Shown piece after piece: positions 46,026-53,677 of a DNA stretch of 64,000 nt. The stretch comes from Sneathiella sp. Its GTDB lineage: Bacteria > Pseudomonadota > Alphaproteobacteria > Sneathiellales > Sneathiellaceae. The stretch is from NCBI RefSeq assembly GCF_002694385.1, contig NZ_NZMB01000010.1, positions 256,962 through 320,961 on the forward strand, in the 5' to 3' direction. The notes beneath the pieces are model-generated. The model saw only the letters and a program-made list of their open reading frames with translations, was not told the origin of the DNA and did not search any database. The position numbers and the translations under genes are program-made. Every line of letters begins with the position of its first letter. Positions within the stretch are counted from its first letter, which is position 1.

Positions 46026-46045
46026 CGGGAGCCGCCCATTTCTTA
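46011..46045. terminator. Bidirectional hairpin terminator
   Basis: GGGCGGC / GCCGCCC stem with an inner CCC/GGG extension at 46011-46037. On the minus strand it is followed by TTCTTTTTG (for the basic-protein gene); on the plus strand by ATTTCTTAAAC. Between two converging genes, so it probably ends both. Confidence 0.7.
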
Positions 46046-46062
46046 AACTCTGGTTGTTTGGG

Positions 46063-46269
46063 TCAGGCAGCCTGCTGCGTCGCGGCCTGCACCTTCTTCA
46101 ACTGACGGCGCGCCGAATGACGGCCCTGCGCCCGCAATGTCAGTTTCCGGGCTGCGCGCTGCTGGCTGGAACGGCTGTTCTTCGTCAGGCCATTCCCGTT
46201 GCCGCCGCCGCCTTTTTTCCGGTTCTTGCCGCCCTGATTGCGGCCATTCCGTGCTGTTCTCGCTGTCAT
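46063..46269 (-). CDS. Small very basic protein of unknown function
   Basis: A 68-residue protein rich in Arg, Lys, Gly, Asn and Gln, with a GGKNRKKGGGGNGNG stretch and no acidic residues to speak of. An ATG at 46269 has GGAG 8 nt before it, and a hairpin terminator follows its stop. Composition suggests nucleic-acid binding (nucleoid or ribosome associated). No family recognised. Confidence 0.55.
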   Translation of the reverse strand: MTARTARNGRNQGGKNRKKGGGGNGNGLTKNSRSSQQRAARKLTLRAQGRHSARRQLKKVQAATQQAA

Positions 46270-46376
46270 GTGACTAGCTCCACTCGCGTTTCATCAAAAT
46301 TCGAAGGGCACTACATAAAGCTTCAAAGGCAAAAGGTACAGAAAAAATTTTGCCGGATCCGCAATTTTTCGCGATT

Positions 46377-46679
46377 TTATGAAAAAATCTTCTGCAGCTT
46401 CATGGCGATCCCCATGCTACCGGCAATCTTAAGCTTCCCCATCATGAAGGCAGTGGTCGGATCCAGATCTCCCTTGGCGAGCGCTTCGAAATTGTCTTTG
46501 GAAATCGTGATCGTGCAGTCGGCGTCCTTGTCTTCATTCGAGACGACATTCGGAACTGACGCCGCATCGAGATATACGATCCCCTCATCCCCGAAATCAA
46601 ACTTCAGCGTTGCATCAAGTCCGCTGTCCTCGCCGACCCTTTCCCGCAGGCCTTCGGTAATTTCTTGCAGCGTCGCCAT
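46377..46679 (-). CDS. SCP2 sterol-binding domain protein
   Basis: A 100-residue lipid-binding protein with the SCP2 fold: LKFDFGDEGIVYLDA, ADCTITISKDNFEALAKG, and DPTTAFMMGKLKIAGSMGIA are the consensus core. AAGGAAAAG precedes the ATG. It probably carries fatty acyl-CoA or lipids. Faces the SDR-acyl-CoA dehydrogenase operon across a shared 187-bp region. Confidence 0.92.
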   Translation of the reverse strand: MATLQEITEGLRERVGEDSGLDATLKFDFGDEGIVYLDAASVPNVVSNEDKDADCTITISKDNFEALAKGDLDPTTAFMMGKLKIAGSMGIAMKLQKIFS

Positions 46680-46758
46680 CTGTCTTTTCCTTTCAGGATT
46701 GAATGAAAACCGTCTATAAATTCATTTCCGGCGCACTGTTTCTGATGCCCGGAAAGGC

Positions 46759-46780
46759 TTGACGTTAACGTAAAGGTCAA
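46759..46780 (+). promoter_or_regulatory. MerR-type operator/promoter before SDR-acyl-CoA dehydrogenase operon
   Basis: A 22-bp inverted repeat starting TTGACGTTAACG and ending GGTCAA. It matches the operator of the merR gene (60857-60880) at 20 of 22 positions. TTGACG serves as -35, and TTTAAT or TTAATC at 46783-46789 as -10, giving an 18- or 19-bp spacer that MerR-family activators re-shape. The ATG is 107 bp downstream. Confidence 0.75.
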
Positions 46781-46866
46781 GGTTTAATCTGTCAATTCCT
46801 GATCCGCTGTCATTGGTCGGCATCGGGCAGGACCCTGAAAAGCAAGAATAACAAAAGTGGGAGTTT

Positions 46867-47742
46867 TTGATGAACTATCGTTCCATTTATCGGCCGGGTC
46901 TTTTCGATGGGCAATCCATCATCATTACCGGCGGCGGCAGCGGCATCGGTCGCTGTACGGCGCACGAACTTGTCGCGCTCGGCGCCCGGGTCGCCCTGAT
47001 CGGCCGTTCCATGGACAAGCTTGAAACCGTCAAGGAGGAACTGGCCAAAGAAGGCGGCGAGGCCACCATTCATAGTTGCGATATCCGCAATGAAGAAGCT
47101 GTTCGAGATACCGTTGCCGATGTTATCAAACAGCATGGCGCCATCCATGGCCTGGTCAATAACGCGGGCGGGCAATTCCCTTCCCTGCTGGAAAATATTT
47201 CCTTCAACGGCTGGGAAGCCGTGGTCCGCAATAATCTGACCGGTGGTTTTCTGTTCAGCCGCGAATGCTATACCCAGTGGATGCGGGATAACGGCGGCGG
47301 CTCCATTGTCAATATCATCGCTGATATGTGGAACTCCATGCCCGGCATGGGGCACTCCGGCGCGGCCCGTAAAGGCATGCTCAGCTTGACGGAAACCGCC
47401 GCCCTTGAATGGGCCCCGGCGGGTGTCCGGGTCAATGCCGTCGCCCCCGGCCTGATCATTTCATCGGGGATGTATAATTATCCCGAATCATGGATTTCGC
47501 GCGTCAAGGCACGCATCGCCTCGCATCCGGTAAAGCGGCTCGGCACCGAATCAGAAATCTCTTCCGGGATTGTTTTCATGCTCTCGGAAGCCGCGGCCTT
47601 CATCACCGGAAGCTGCCTGCGGATCGACGGGGGCGCGCCCAACATCCGCATGAACTGGGATATTCCGGATCATAAAAACAACAAGCCCTATAACGGCTTT
47701 CACCTGGCCGACGTGCCGGAATTCTTACGGGAGGAAGAATGA
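46867..47742 (+). CDS. SDR family oxidoreductase (enoyl-CoA reductase-like)
   Basis: A 291-residue short-chain dehydrogenase. ITGGGSGIG (NAD(P) site) begins at about residue 19, NNAGG follows near 98, and the catalytic region is GHSGAARKGML, where the usual Tyr before Lys is replaced by Ala in S-G-A-A-R-K. This pattern is seen in PECR/DECR-like 2,4-dienoyl- or enoyl-CoA reductases rather than classical SDRs. GGGAG precedes the ATG. It overlaps the acyl-CoA dehydrogenase ATG by 4 bp (operon). Confidence 0.85.
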   Translation: MMNYRSIYRPGLFDGQSIIITGGGSGIGRCTAHELVALGARVALIGRSMDKLETVKEELAKEGGEATIHSCDIRNEEAVRDTVADVIKQHGAIHGLVNNAGGQFPSLLENISFNGWEAVVRNNLTGGFLFSRECYTQWMRDNGGGSIVNIIADMWNSMPGMGHSGAARKGMLSLTETAALEWAPAGVRVNAVAPGLIISSGMYNYPESWISRVKARIASHPVKRLGTESEISSGIVFMLSEAAAFITGSCLRIDGGAPNIRMNWDIPDHKNNKPYNGFHLADVPEFLREEE

Positions 47743-48902
47743 TGATTTACGGACCGGAACATGAGGAGCTGATCCGCTCTCTCACCAAATTCATTGATCA
47801 GGAGATAAATCCCCATGTCGATGAATGGGAGGCGGAAGGGGAATTCCCCACCCATGCGCTGTTCAAGAAGCTCGGCGATAAGGGATTTCTCGGCGTCTGT
47901 AAACCGGTCGAATTCGGCGGCCTCGGCCTAGATTATTCCTACAGCCTTGCCGTTTCGGAAACGCTTGGGAAAATTCACTGCGGTGGCGTCCCCATGGCCA
48001 TCGGTGTGCAGACGGACATGGCAACCCCGGCCCTCGCCCGCTTCGGCTCCGATTATGTGCGCGAGACCTATCTCCGCCCCGCTATCGCCGGCGATTTGGT
48101 CACCTGCATCGGCGTTTCGGAGCCCGGCGCGGGGTCGGATGTCGCGAACATCAAAAGCCACGCCCGCAAAGACGGCGAGGATTACATCATCAACGGCCAG
48201 AAAATGTGGATCACCAACGGCACCAAGGCCGACATCATGACCATGCTGGTCAACACCAGCGACGGGGCCATGCATGAAAGCAAATCCCTGATTGTTGTCC
48301 CCATGGACAGCCCCGGCATCACCGTCGCGCGCAAGCTCGACAAGATGGGCATGCGGTCCTCCGACACGGCGCAGCTTTATTTTGAAGACGTCAGGGTTCC
48401 CGCGCGAAACCTGATCGGCGAGGAAGGCAAGGGTTTCACCTACCAGATGCTGCAATTTCAGGAGGAACGCCTGTGGGCCGCAGGCGCCGGTCTGAAACCG
48501 CTGGAAAAAGCGATCAACGATGTCATCGACTATACCCGAACTCGTCAGGCGTTCGGCAAGCCGCTGCTGGATAATCAGTATATTCATTTCCGTCTCGCCG
48601 AATTGCTGACCGAGGTGGAGCAACTCCGTTCCCTCACCTATCGGGCTGTCTATGAGTATGTGCGCGGGGGCGATGTCACGATGCTCGCCTCCATGGCGAA
48701 GCTAAAAGTCGGGCGGCTAACCCGGGAAATCGCAGATGCCTGCCTGCAATATTACGGCGGCATGGGGTTCATGAATGAAACACCGATCACCCGGTTTTTC
48801 CGGGATGGGCGCCTCTCCTCCATCGGCGGCGGAGCAGATGAAGTCATGCTCGGGATCATCTGCAAGTATATGGATATTCTGCCAAAACAGCGGCGCGGAT
48901 GA
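47739..48902 (+). CDS. Acyl-CoA dehydrogenase
   Basis: FAD enzyme of 387 residues. CIGVSEPGAGSDVANI (FAD motif) and MWITNGTKAD lie in the middle. The C-terminal part has QYYGGMGFMNETPITRFFRDG with a glycine-rich loop. The start overlaps the SDR gene, so both should answer to the upstream MerR-type operator. Substrate not predictable; pairing with an enoyl-CoA reductase-like SDR suggests an unsaturated or branched chain. Confidence 0.9.
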   Translation: MMIYGPEHEELIRSLTKFIDQEINPHVDEWEAEGEFPTHALFKKLGDKGFLGVCKPVEFGGLGLDYSYSLAVSETLGKIHCGGVPMAIGVQTDMATPALARFGSDYVRETYLRPAIAGDLVTCIGVSEPGAGSDVANIKSHARKDGEDYIINGQKMWITNGTKADIMTMLVNTSDGAMHESKSLIVVPMDSPGITVARKLDKMGMRSSDTAQLYFEDVRVPARNLIGEEGKGFTYQMLQFQEERLWAAGAGLKPLEKAINDVIDYTRTRQAFGKPLLDNQYIHFRLAELLTEVEQLRSLTYRAVYEYVRGGDVTMLASMAKLKVGRLTREIADACLQYYGGMGFMNETPITRFFRDGRLSSIGGGADEVMLGIICKYMDILPKQRRG

Positions 48903-49009
48903 AAATCGCCAGATGCCTGGAAACGGGTATGATTTAAGGAAATGGCCCGCCCTGCCGGGGAAGCAGAGACGGGCCAACCGGAACGCGACGACAGAGAATG
49001 CCGCGCCCG

Positions 49010-49543
49010 TTATCCGTCCTTCTTTTTCATAGCGCCCATTTTCGGCCCCATCTTTGCCAACTCATCGGCAGAGAGGGCGCCATCTTTATTCTCGTCAGCG
49101 GCGGCAAAGCGATTGTCCGACGCGGCGACAAATTCCGCCTTGGAAACCGTGCCATCCCCATCGGTATCAAGGATTTTCAGCATCCGCGCGCCATGACGAC
49201 CTTTCATTTCTTCCCGCTTCTGCTGGCGAAATGCCTGGGCTTCTTCCTTGCTCACCGCACCGTTCTTGTCCGCATCCATCGCATCGAACATTTTCTGCAT
49301 GCGAACGGTCATATCCTCAACCGTTACGGCGCCGTTACCGTCCGTGTCCATCCGTTGAAACCGTGCGGTCACCGTCGCTGTCATTTCTTCAAGTGTGACC
49401 TGACCATCCTTATTACTGTCCAGCCGCTCGAACATGCCGCCCTTGTGCATCCGTTTTCCGGCCCCGTCATCCGTCGCCGCAATGGCCACTACAGGAACGG
49501 CGAGCGCCGCAATCAGGGAACCGACGATCATTTTGCGTTTCAT
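49010..49543 (-). CDS. Secreted EF-hand calcium-binding protein
   Basis: A 177-residue protein with a signal peptide (KMIVGSLIAALAVPVVAIAA) and five EF-hand-like loops: DSNKDGQVTLEE, DTDGNGAVTVED, DADKNGAVSKEE, DTDGDGTVSKAE and DENKDGALSADE. Loop positions 1, 3, 5 and 12 are acidic or Asn as needed. Likely a periplasmic calcium buffer or sensor. Good ribosome-binding site (AAAGGAGA). Divergent from the TetR gene. Confidence 0.93.
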   Translation of the reverse strand: MKRKMIVGSLIAALAVPVVAIAATDDGAGKRMHKGGMFERLDSNKDGQVTLEEMTATVTARFQRMDTDGNGAVTVEDMTVRMQKMFDAMDADKNGAVSKEEAQAFRQQKREEMKGRHGARMLKILDTDGDGTVSKAEFVAASDNRFAAADENKDGALSADELAKMGPKMGAMKKKDG

Positions 49544-49648
49544 GCTTCAAGTCTCCTTTCGTATTGACTTATCCATTCAACGGCCCACACAAAATATTCC
49601 GTCGCGAAAAAAAATCTTCAAAATCCCATGCCCTGCCTCAAAATTTAT

Positions 49649-49668
49649 TGAACATTGTTCATTATAAT
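49649..49668 (+). promoter_or_regulatory. TetR operator and -10 of the 49694 gene
   Basis: TGAACATTGTTCA at 49649-49661 is a 13-bp perfect palindrome. TATAAT at 49663-49668 is a consensus -10 just downstream. A repressor there would overlap the promoter of the tetR gene, so autoregulation is likely. Confidence 0.5.
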
Positions 49669-49693
49669 ATACAATGACTCATCAGGAGGGAGC

Positions 49694-50317
49694 ATGACCA
49701 AAACGGGGAAGCAGCGGGAGCGGGCCGACAGCCTGAAATCTTTCAAGCGGCAGCATATTCTGGGCGCGGCCCGGCGCCTATTTGAGGCCCAAGGCATGGA
49801 TGGTCTCAACATGCGCGCCATTGCGGCGGAGGCCGGATATTCCCTCGGCGCGGCCTATGCCTATTTCAGGACGAAAGAGGAAATCGAGGCTGAACTCCTG
49901 GCCTGGATCATTTCTGACCTGACCCGCTTTATCCGGACATCTTCCGCCGGGGCGGACAATCCTGCGCTGGCGGGTTTCTCCTTCTTCGCCCAATATTTCA
50001 ATGACAGGCCCGAAGAAAGAAAGCTGCTACTTTCTATGTTGGCGGGAATAGAGGCCGCGACCTCTCAGGCCGATAAGACAAGCCGGAAGGAGCTGGATCG
50101 CCGCATTATTACGCTGCTTGGCCTGCTCGCCAATAATCTGCATCGTCACAGCGCCGCCTCTCCCACCCGCGTGCAGAATGAAACGATGGACTTCTTCACC
50201 TATCTTCTCGGCCTGCTGATGCTGCAGGCCGGTGGTCAGCTTTCGCTTCTTGATCAACGATTGCAAGAAATGGTCGACCGATACGGACAGCAGATGTTAT
50301 TAAGATTGGCGCAATAA
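49694..50317 (+). CDS. TetR/AcrR-family regulator
   Basis: A 207-residue regulator from the ATG at 49694 after AGGAGGG. The helix-turn-helix is at residues 15-60: AARRLFEAQGMDGLNMRAI, AAEAGYSLGAAYAYFRTKEE. The C-terminal ligand domain is not specific. A palindrome precedes its gene. Two thioesterase genes follow in the same direction 40 bp later, so the ligand may be an acyl-CoA. Confidence 0.9.
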   Translation: MTKTGKQRERADSLKSFKRQHILGAARRLFEAQGMDGLNMRAIAAEAGYSLGAAYAYFRTKEEIEAELLAWIISDLTRFIRTSSAGADNPALAGFSFFAQYFNDRPEERKLLLSMLAGIEAATSQADKTSRKELDRRIITLLGLLANNLHRHSAASPTRVQNETMDFFTYLLGLLMLQAGGQLSLLDQRLQEMVDRYGQQMLLRLAQ

Positions 50318-50356
50318 GAAGAACAACAACGACGTGGAGACAGGAGCGACCCTTCC

Positions 50357-50788
50357 ATGAGCGGTTTTATAGAAAGCTATCGCGGTCAGGTTCTGATGCG
50401 TGAATGCGATAATATGGGGCATATGAACGTCCAGTTTTATATCGCCCGTGTCAATCTGGCCATGTACAGCATGTTCCACCGGACGGGCGTGGATGCGGAT
50501 GCCTATCTGCAACAGAAAGTCGGCATCGCCGCGGTTGAGCAGCAAAACCAGTTTCTGGCGGAACTGCGCGCCGGGGATCTCATTCACATGGAAAGTGCGG
50601 TTCTTGGCGCGACAAACAAATCCATGACCTTTACACACCGCCTTTATAACAGTGCTGACGGCAAGCTCGCCTTTACCTGCCGGATGGTCGCGGTCTATAT
50701 GGATCTTGTCACGCGGAGGGCCATTCCGCTCACCGATGCCATGCGCCGACGGATCGAAGAGACGAAAGCAGAGGAGGAGGCCGCATGA
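50357..50788 (+). CDS. Hotdog thioesterase, single domain
   Basis: A 143-residue 4-HBT-type thioesterase. ECDNMGHMNVQFYIARVN (residues 15-32) holds the catalytic-Asp region of the family, followed by ELRAGDLIHMESAVLG. It overlaps the next thioesterase gene by 4 bp (ATGA). The first 30 residues are a close copy of the next protein's start. Confidence 0.87.
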   Translation: MSGFIESYRGQVLMRECDNMGHMNVQFYIARVNLAMYSMFHRTGVDADAYLQQKVGIAAVEQQNQFLAELRAGDLIHMESAVLGATNKSMTFTHRLYNSADGKLAFTCRMVAVYMDLVTRRAIPLTDAMRRRIEETKAEEEAA

Positions 50789-51690
50789 GCAGCAAACTGA
50801 TCTCCGGCTATCGCGGTGGCGTGGAACAATGGGAATGCGACCAGATGAACCATATGAACGTACAGTTCTATATGGCGAAGGCGGCAGAGGCGTTTGGCCA
50901 TCTGCAAAACGCACTCGGCTTGTCCCCTACCGTCCTGCGCACCGGGCGCAAAGGGCTGTGGCTCAAGACACTTCGTACGCAATACAAATCCGAAATGCAT
51001 AGCGGCACACCAATAAATGGCCTCTGCGGTATCCGCAGTCTCGATGGAGATGTTATCAAAGGATTCATTCATCTGTTTAACGCGTCAAAAGACAGGCTGT
51101 CGGCTGTCTATGAGTTCACCGCCGACTATGCGGACTATGACACGGACGCGTCTCTCCCGCTGCCGACGGACATCCGCAAGGCGGCGGAAGCACTGGCGGA
51201 TGACCATCCGGACATGTTTAACCCGGCCCCCTTTTCCGGACCGGTCATGCCGACAATGCCGCTCGATCATCTCTTTGATAGCGCGCGCGGAACCGTTAAT
51301 GTTTGGGAAAGCGACCCCTTCGATCATATCGAAATGCGGAATATCGTCGCGTATTTTTCCAATGCCGCCACCCATATCATCCATAATGTCGGCTTGACCC
51401 GCAAGATCATCCGCGAGCGTAACCTGGGTTCCGCCGCGCTCGATTATTATTCCGAATTTCACGCGCCGGTCCGCAAGACGGCGGCGGTCTTGCTTAAAAG
51501 TGGCCTGATGGGAGCGGAAGGAAAGATTTTCCGCTTCGGTCATCAGCTTATCAACATGGATACGGGGGAGATCGCCGTCACCACCACCGTTGTCGGCTGT
51601 TACTTCGATATGACAAGCCGTAAATCGGTGGCCCTGCCGGAAGAGTTCACCAACTACCCCAAGGAGAAGCTGTTAATGGCCCAGCTTTAG
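50785..51690 (+). CDS. Two-domain thioesterase
   Basis: A 301-residue protein with two hotdog units. The N-terminal one starts YRGGVEQWECDQMNHMNVQF, nearly matching the neighbour gene; the second begins about residue 160 with WESDPFDHIEMRNIVAYFSN. Acyl-ACP/acyl-CoA thioesterases with two repeats have one active unit each or share an active site. Its end overlaps the convergent TetR gene end by 18 bp. Confidence 0.85.
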   Translation: MSSKLISGYRGGVEQWECDQMNHMNVQFYMAKAAEAFGHLQNALGLSPTVLRTGRKGLWLKTLRTQYKSEMHSGTPINGLCGIRSLDGDVIKGFIHLFNASKDRLSAVYEFTADYADYDTDASLPLPTDIRKAAEALADDHPDMFNPAPFSGPVMPTMPLDHLFDSARGTVNVWESDPFDHIEMRNIVAYFSNAATHIIHNVGLTRKIIRERNLGSAALDYYSEFHAPVRKTAAVLLKSGLMGAEGKIFRFGHQLINMDTGEIAVTTTVVGCYFDMTSRKSVALPEEFTNYPKEKLLMAQL

Positions 51691-52314
51691 CGGCCGATCC
51701 GATTGTACCGGGCTGAACAGCAGCTTGATGTAGGACCGCAGAAGCAGTATCTGGGTCGCGAGCTTCTCCGGCTCCCGGGTCGCCTTGGACATGATAATGC
51801 CGCCTTCGACGACCGTTGAGACAAGATCGGCCACTTCCACCAGGTCAACATCGTCATTCGGCGGGTAAATCTCGCTGATTTCTCTCAGCACGTCGAGGAA
51901 TCTTTGCCGCCAGGCGAGAACGCCGCTGCGGGTCATGTCATGGATGTCCCGATCGAAAAGCCGTTCCTGATAACAAATGGTCGCGACAAGACAGCCGGGA
52001 TGCCCTTCCGGCAGGTCCGTCATCATTTCGGCAAACAGCTTGAGACCGATCAAAAATGCATGGAGCGGATCATCATTCAACTCTCTGGCGCGGTTGAAAA
52101 GCCCGTCAAGAACAACCTCATCCTGCTCCAGATAGCGATGAATAAGCGCCCGAGCCAGTTCCGTCTTGTCCTTGAAATGGTAAAAAAAGCCGCTTTTGGT
52201 TATTTCCGCTTCAGAGATGACCTCTTCGATTGAGGTCGCCCCGAATCCCTTTGCCAGAATCGCCGCTTCGGCAATTGCCAGAAGCCGCTCTCTCGTCTCA
52301 ATGCCTTTTCTCAT
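51673..52314 (-). CDS. TetR/AcrR-family regulator (AcrR-type with extended C-terminus)
   Basis: A 213-residue regulator. The helix-turn-helix region is ETRERLLAIAEAAILAKGFG and SIEEVISEAEITKSGFFYHF. The start is uncertain (52314 or 52329). Palindromes at 52331-52361 sit directly before it, so it probably represses itself. It is divergent from the methyltransferase-like gene at 52535. Confidence 0.9.
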   Translation of the reverse strand: MRKGIETRERLLAIAEAAILAKGFGATSIEEVISEAEITKSGFFYHFKDKTELARALIHRYLEQDEVVLDGLFNRARELNDDPLHAFLIGLKLFAEMMTDLPEGHPGCLVATICYQERLFDRDIHDMTRSGVLAWRQRFLDVLREISEIYPPNDDVDLVEVADLVSTVVEGGIIMSKATREPEKLATQILLLRSYIKLLFSPVQSDRPLKLGH

Positions 52315-52330
52315 GATTTTCTCGCCCATT

Positions 52331-52361
52331 CTGTACCGCGAGTACTGTACCATCGGTACAG
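52331..52361. promoter_or_regulatory. TetR operator between the regulator and the methyltransferase gene
   Basis: CTGTACC-ATC-GGTACAG at 52345-52361 is a perfect 7-3-7 palindrome. An imperfect copy (CTGTACC-GCG-AGTACTG) overlaps it at 52331-52347, 14 bp earlier. Another CTGTACC half site is at 52456-52462, near the methyltransferase-like gene. A shared, cooperatively bound operator for the divergent pair. Confidence 0.6.
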
Positions 52362-52534
52362 ATTTTTCCGCAGCCGACCAATTCTACCATATAAAGAGAT
52401 GAAATGAAATAATTCAACGCACTGAAATATATAAGACATTCATAAGACTTCATTACTGTACCATGAAGCCGCTAGTTTCAGCGCCCGGTCACCAATATTT
52501 TCCCATCACTCATACATGAAGGGAGAATATCATC

Positions 52535-53476
52535 ATGCAAGCAAAGTACCGTCATCACCTGCCGCAGAGCGGCGACAATATATTCCTGACCGACGGCGGA
52601 ATAGAAACCACCCTGCTGTTTCTCGAAGGCTTCGATCTGCCGTATTTCGCGGCATTTGATCTTATGCGGGACAGCAAAGGCAGGCGGGCGATTGAAAATT
52701 ACCTGCTGAAATACATCGATCTTGCCAAAGAGAACGGCACCGGGATTATACTGGATACCCCGACCTGGCGCGCCAGTCAGGATTGGGGCAACCTGCTCGG
52801 CTATAGTCCGGAGGCGCTGGACGCGGTCAACCGTGAGTCCATTGAAATGCTGCACGCCCTGCGGAATGCCCATGAAACCGAAACGACAAAATGCGTCATC
52901 AACGGGGCTATTGGTCCGCGCGGTGACGGTTATAATCCGGCGTTTCTGATGTCCGTGGAAGACGCAACCGATTATCACCGGGCGCAGGTCACCGCGTTCG
53001 CCGAGACGGGCGCCGATATGATTTCGGCAGTCACGATGGCCTATGCGGAGGAAGCAATTGGCATTGCCCGCCTCTGCGCCGAGGCCGATATCCCGGTTGT
53101 CATTGCCTTCACTGTCGAGACGGATGGCAAGCTGCCGACCGGCGAGTCACTGGAAGAGGCTATTCGCCGGACGGATGATGCAAGTGACAAACGCCCGGCT
53201 TATTACATGATCAACTGCGCCCATCCGACGCATTTTGAAAGCACCCTGAAATCGGGGGGAAGCTGGCAGAACCGGATTGGCGGGCTGCGCGCCAATGCGT
53301 CCAGTCTCAGCCATGCGGAACTGGACGAAGCCGAAGAGCTGGATGACGGCAACCCGGCGGAATTCGCGACGCAGCATACGGAACTTGCCCGGTATCTGCC
53401 AAATCTTGTCGTGATCGGTGGCTGTTGCGGCACCGATCACCGTCATATCAGCGCCGTGCACGCGCACTTTCATTAA
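52535..53476 (+). CDS. Homocysteine S-methyltransferase-like protein
   Basis: A 313-residue BHMT/MetH-N-like protein. LTDGGIETTLLF begins the barrel. The zinc cysteines are in MINCAHP and GGCCGT near the end, GAIGPRGDG is the substrate loop. It should transfer a methyl group from a betaine, sulfonium or similar donor to homocysteine or another thiol; the methyl donor is not clear. No B12 domain. Divergent from the TetR gene whose operator lies just upstream. Confidence 0.88.
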   Translation: MQAKYRHHLPQSGDNIFLTDGGIETTLLFLEGFDLPYFAAFDLMRDSKGRRAIENYLLKYIDLAKENGTGIILDTPTWRASQDWGNLLGYSPEALDAVNRESIEMLHALRNAHETETTKCVINGAIGPRGDGYNPAFLMSVEDATDYHRAQVTAFAETGADMISAVTMAYAEEAIGIARLCAEADIPVVIAFTVETDGKLPTGESLEEAIRRTDDASDKRPAYYMINCAHPTHFESTLKSGGSWQNRIGGLRANASSLSHAELDEAEELDDGNPAEFATQHTELARYLPNLVVIGGCCGTDHRHISAVHAHFH

Positions 53477-53487
53477 CGACAGGCACC

Positions 53488-53510
53488 GGGGGCCTTTTCA
53501 CAAGGCCCCC
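53488..53510. terminator. Hairpin between convergent genes
   Basis: GGGGGCCTT / AAGGCCCCC, a 9-bp perfect stem with a 5-nt loop, lies 12 bp past the methyltransferase-like stop. It lacks a T-run on the plus side, so its strength as a terminator is uncertain. It sits in the 201-bp gap between converging genes. Confidence 0.5.
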
Positions 53511-53677
53511 AGTCTCCTGAGGACAACATGCAATGCATTTCAGATACGACTGGTCAGAATCCGGTGTTTCACATGAAACATTAAAAGCCCCAAATGAATT
53601 TTATTCGCTTCAAACCCCCGGGATTGCTCCGGCAAGGTCCGGCTGGTTTCATCGGGTTCTGGTCATTCTTGTCGCGA

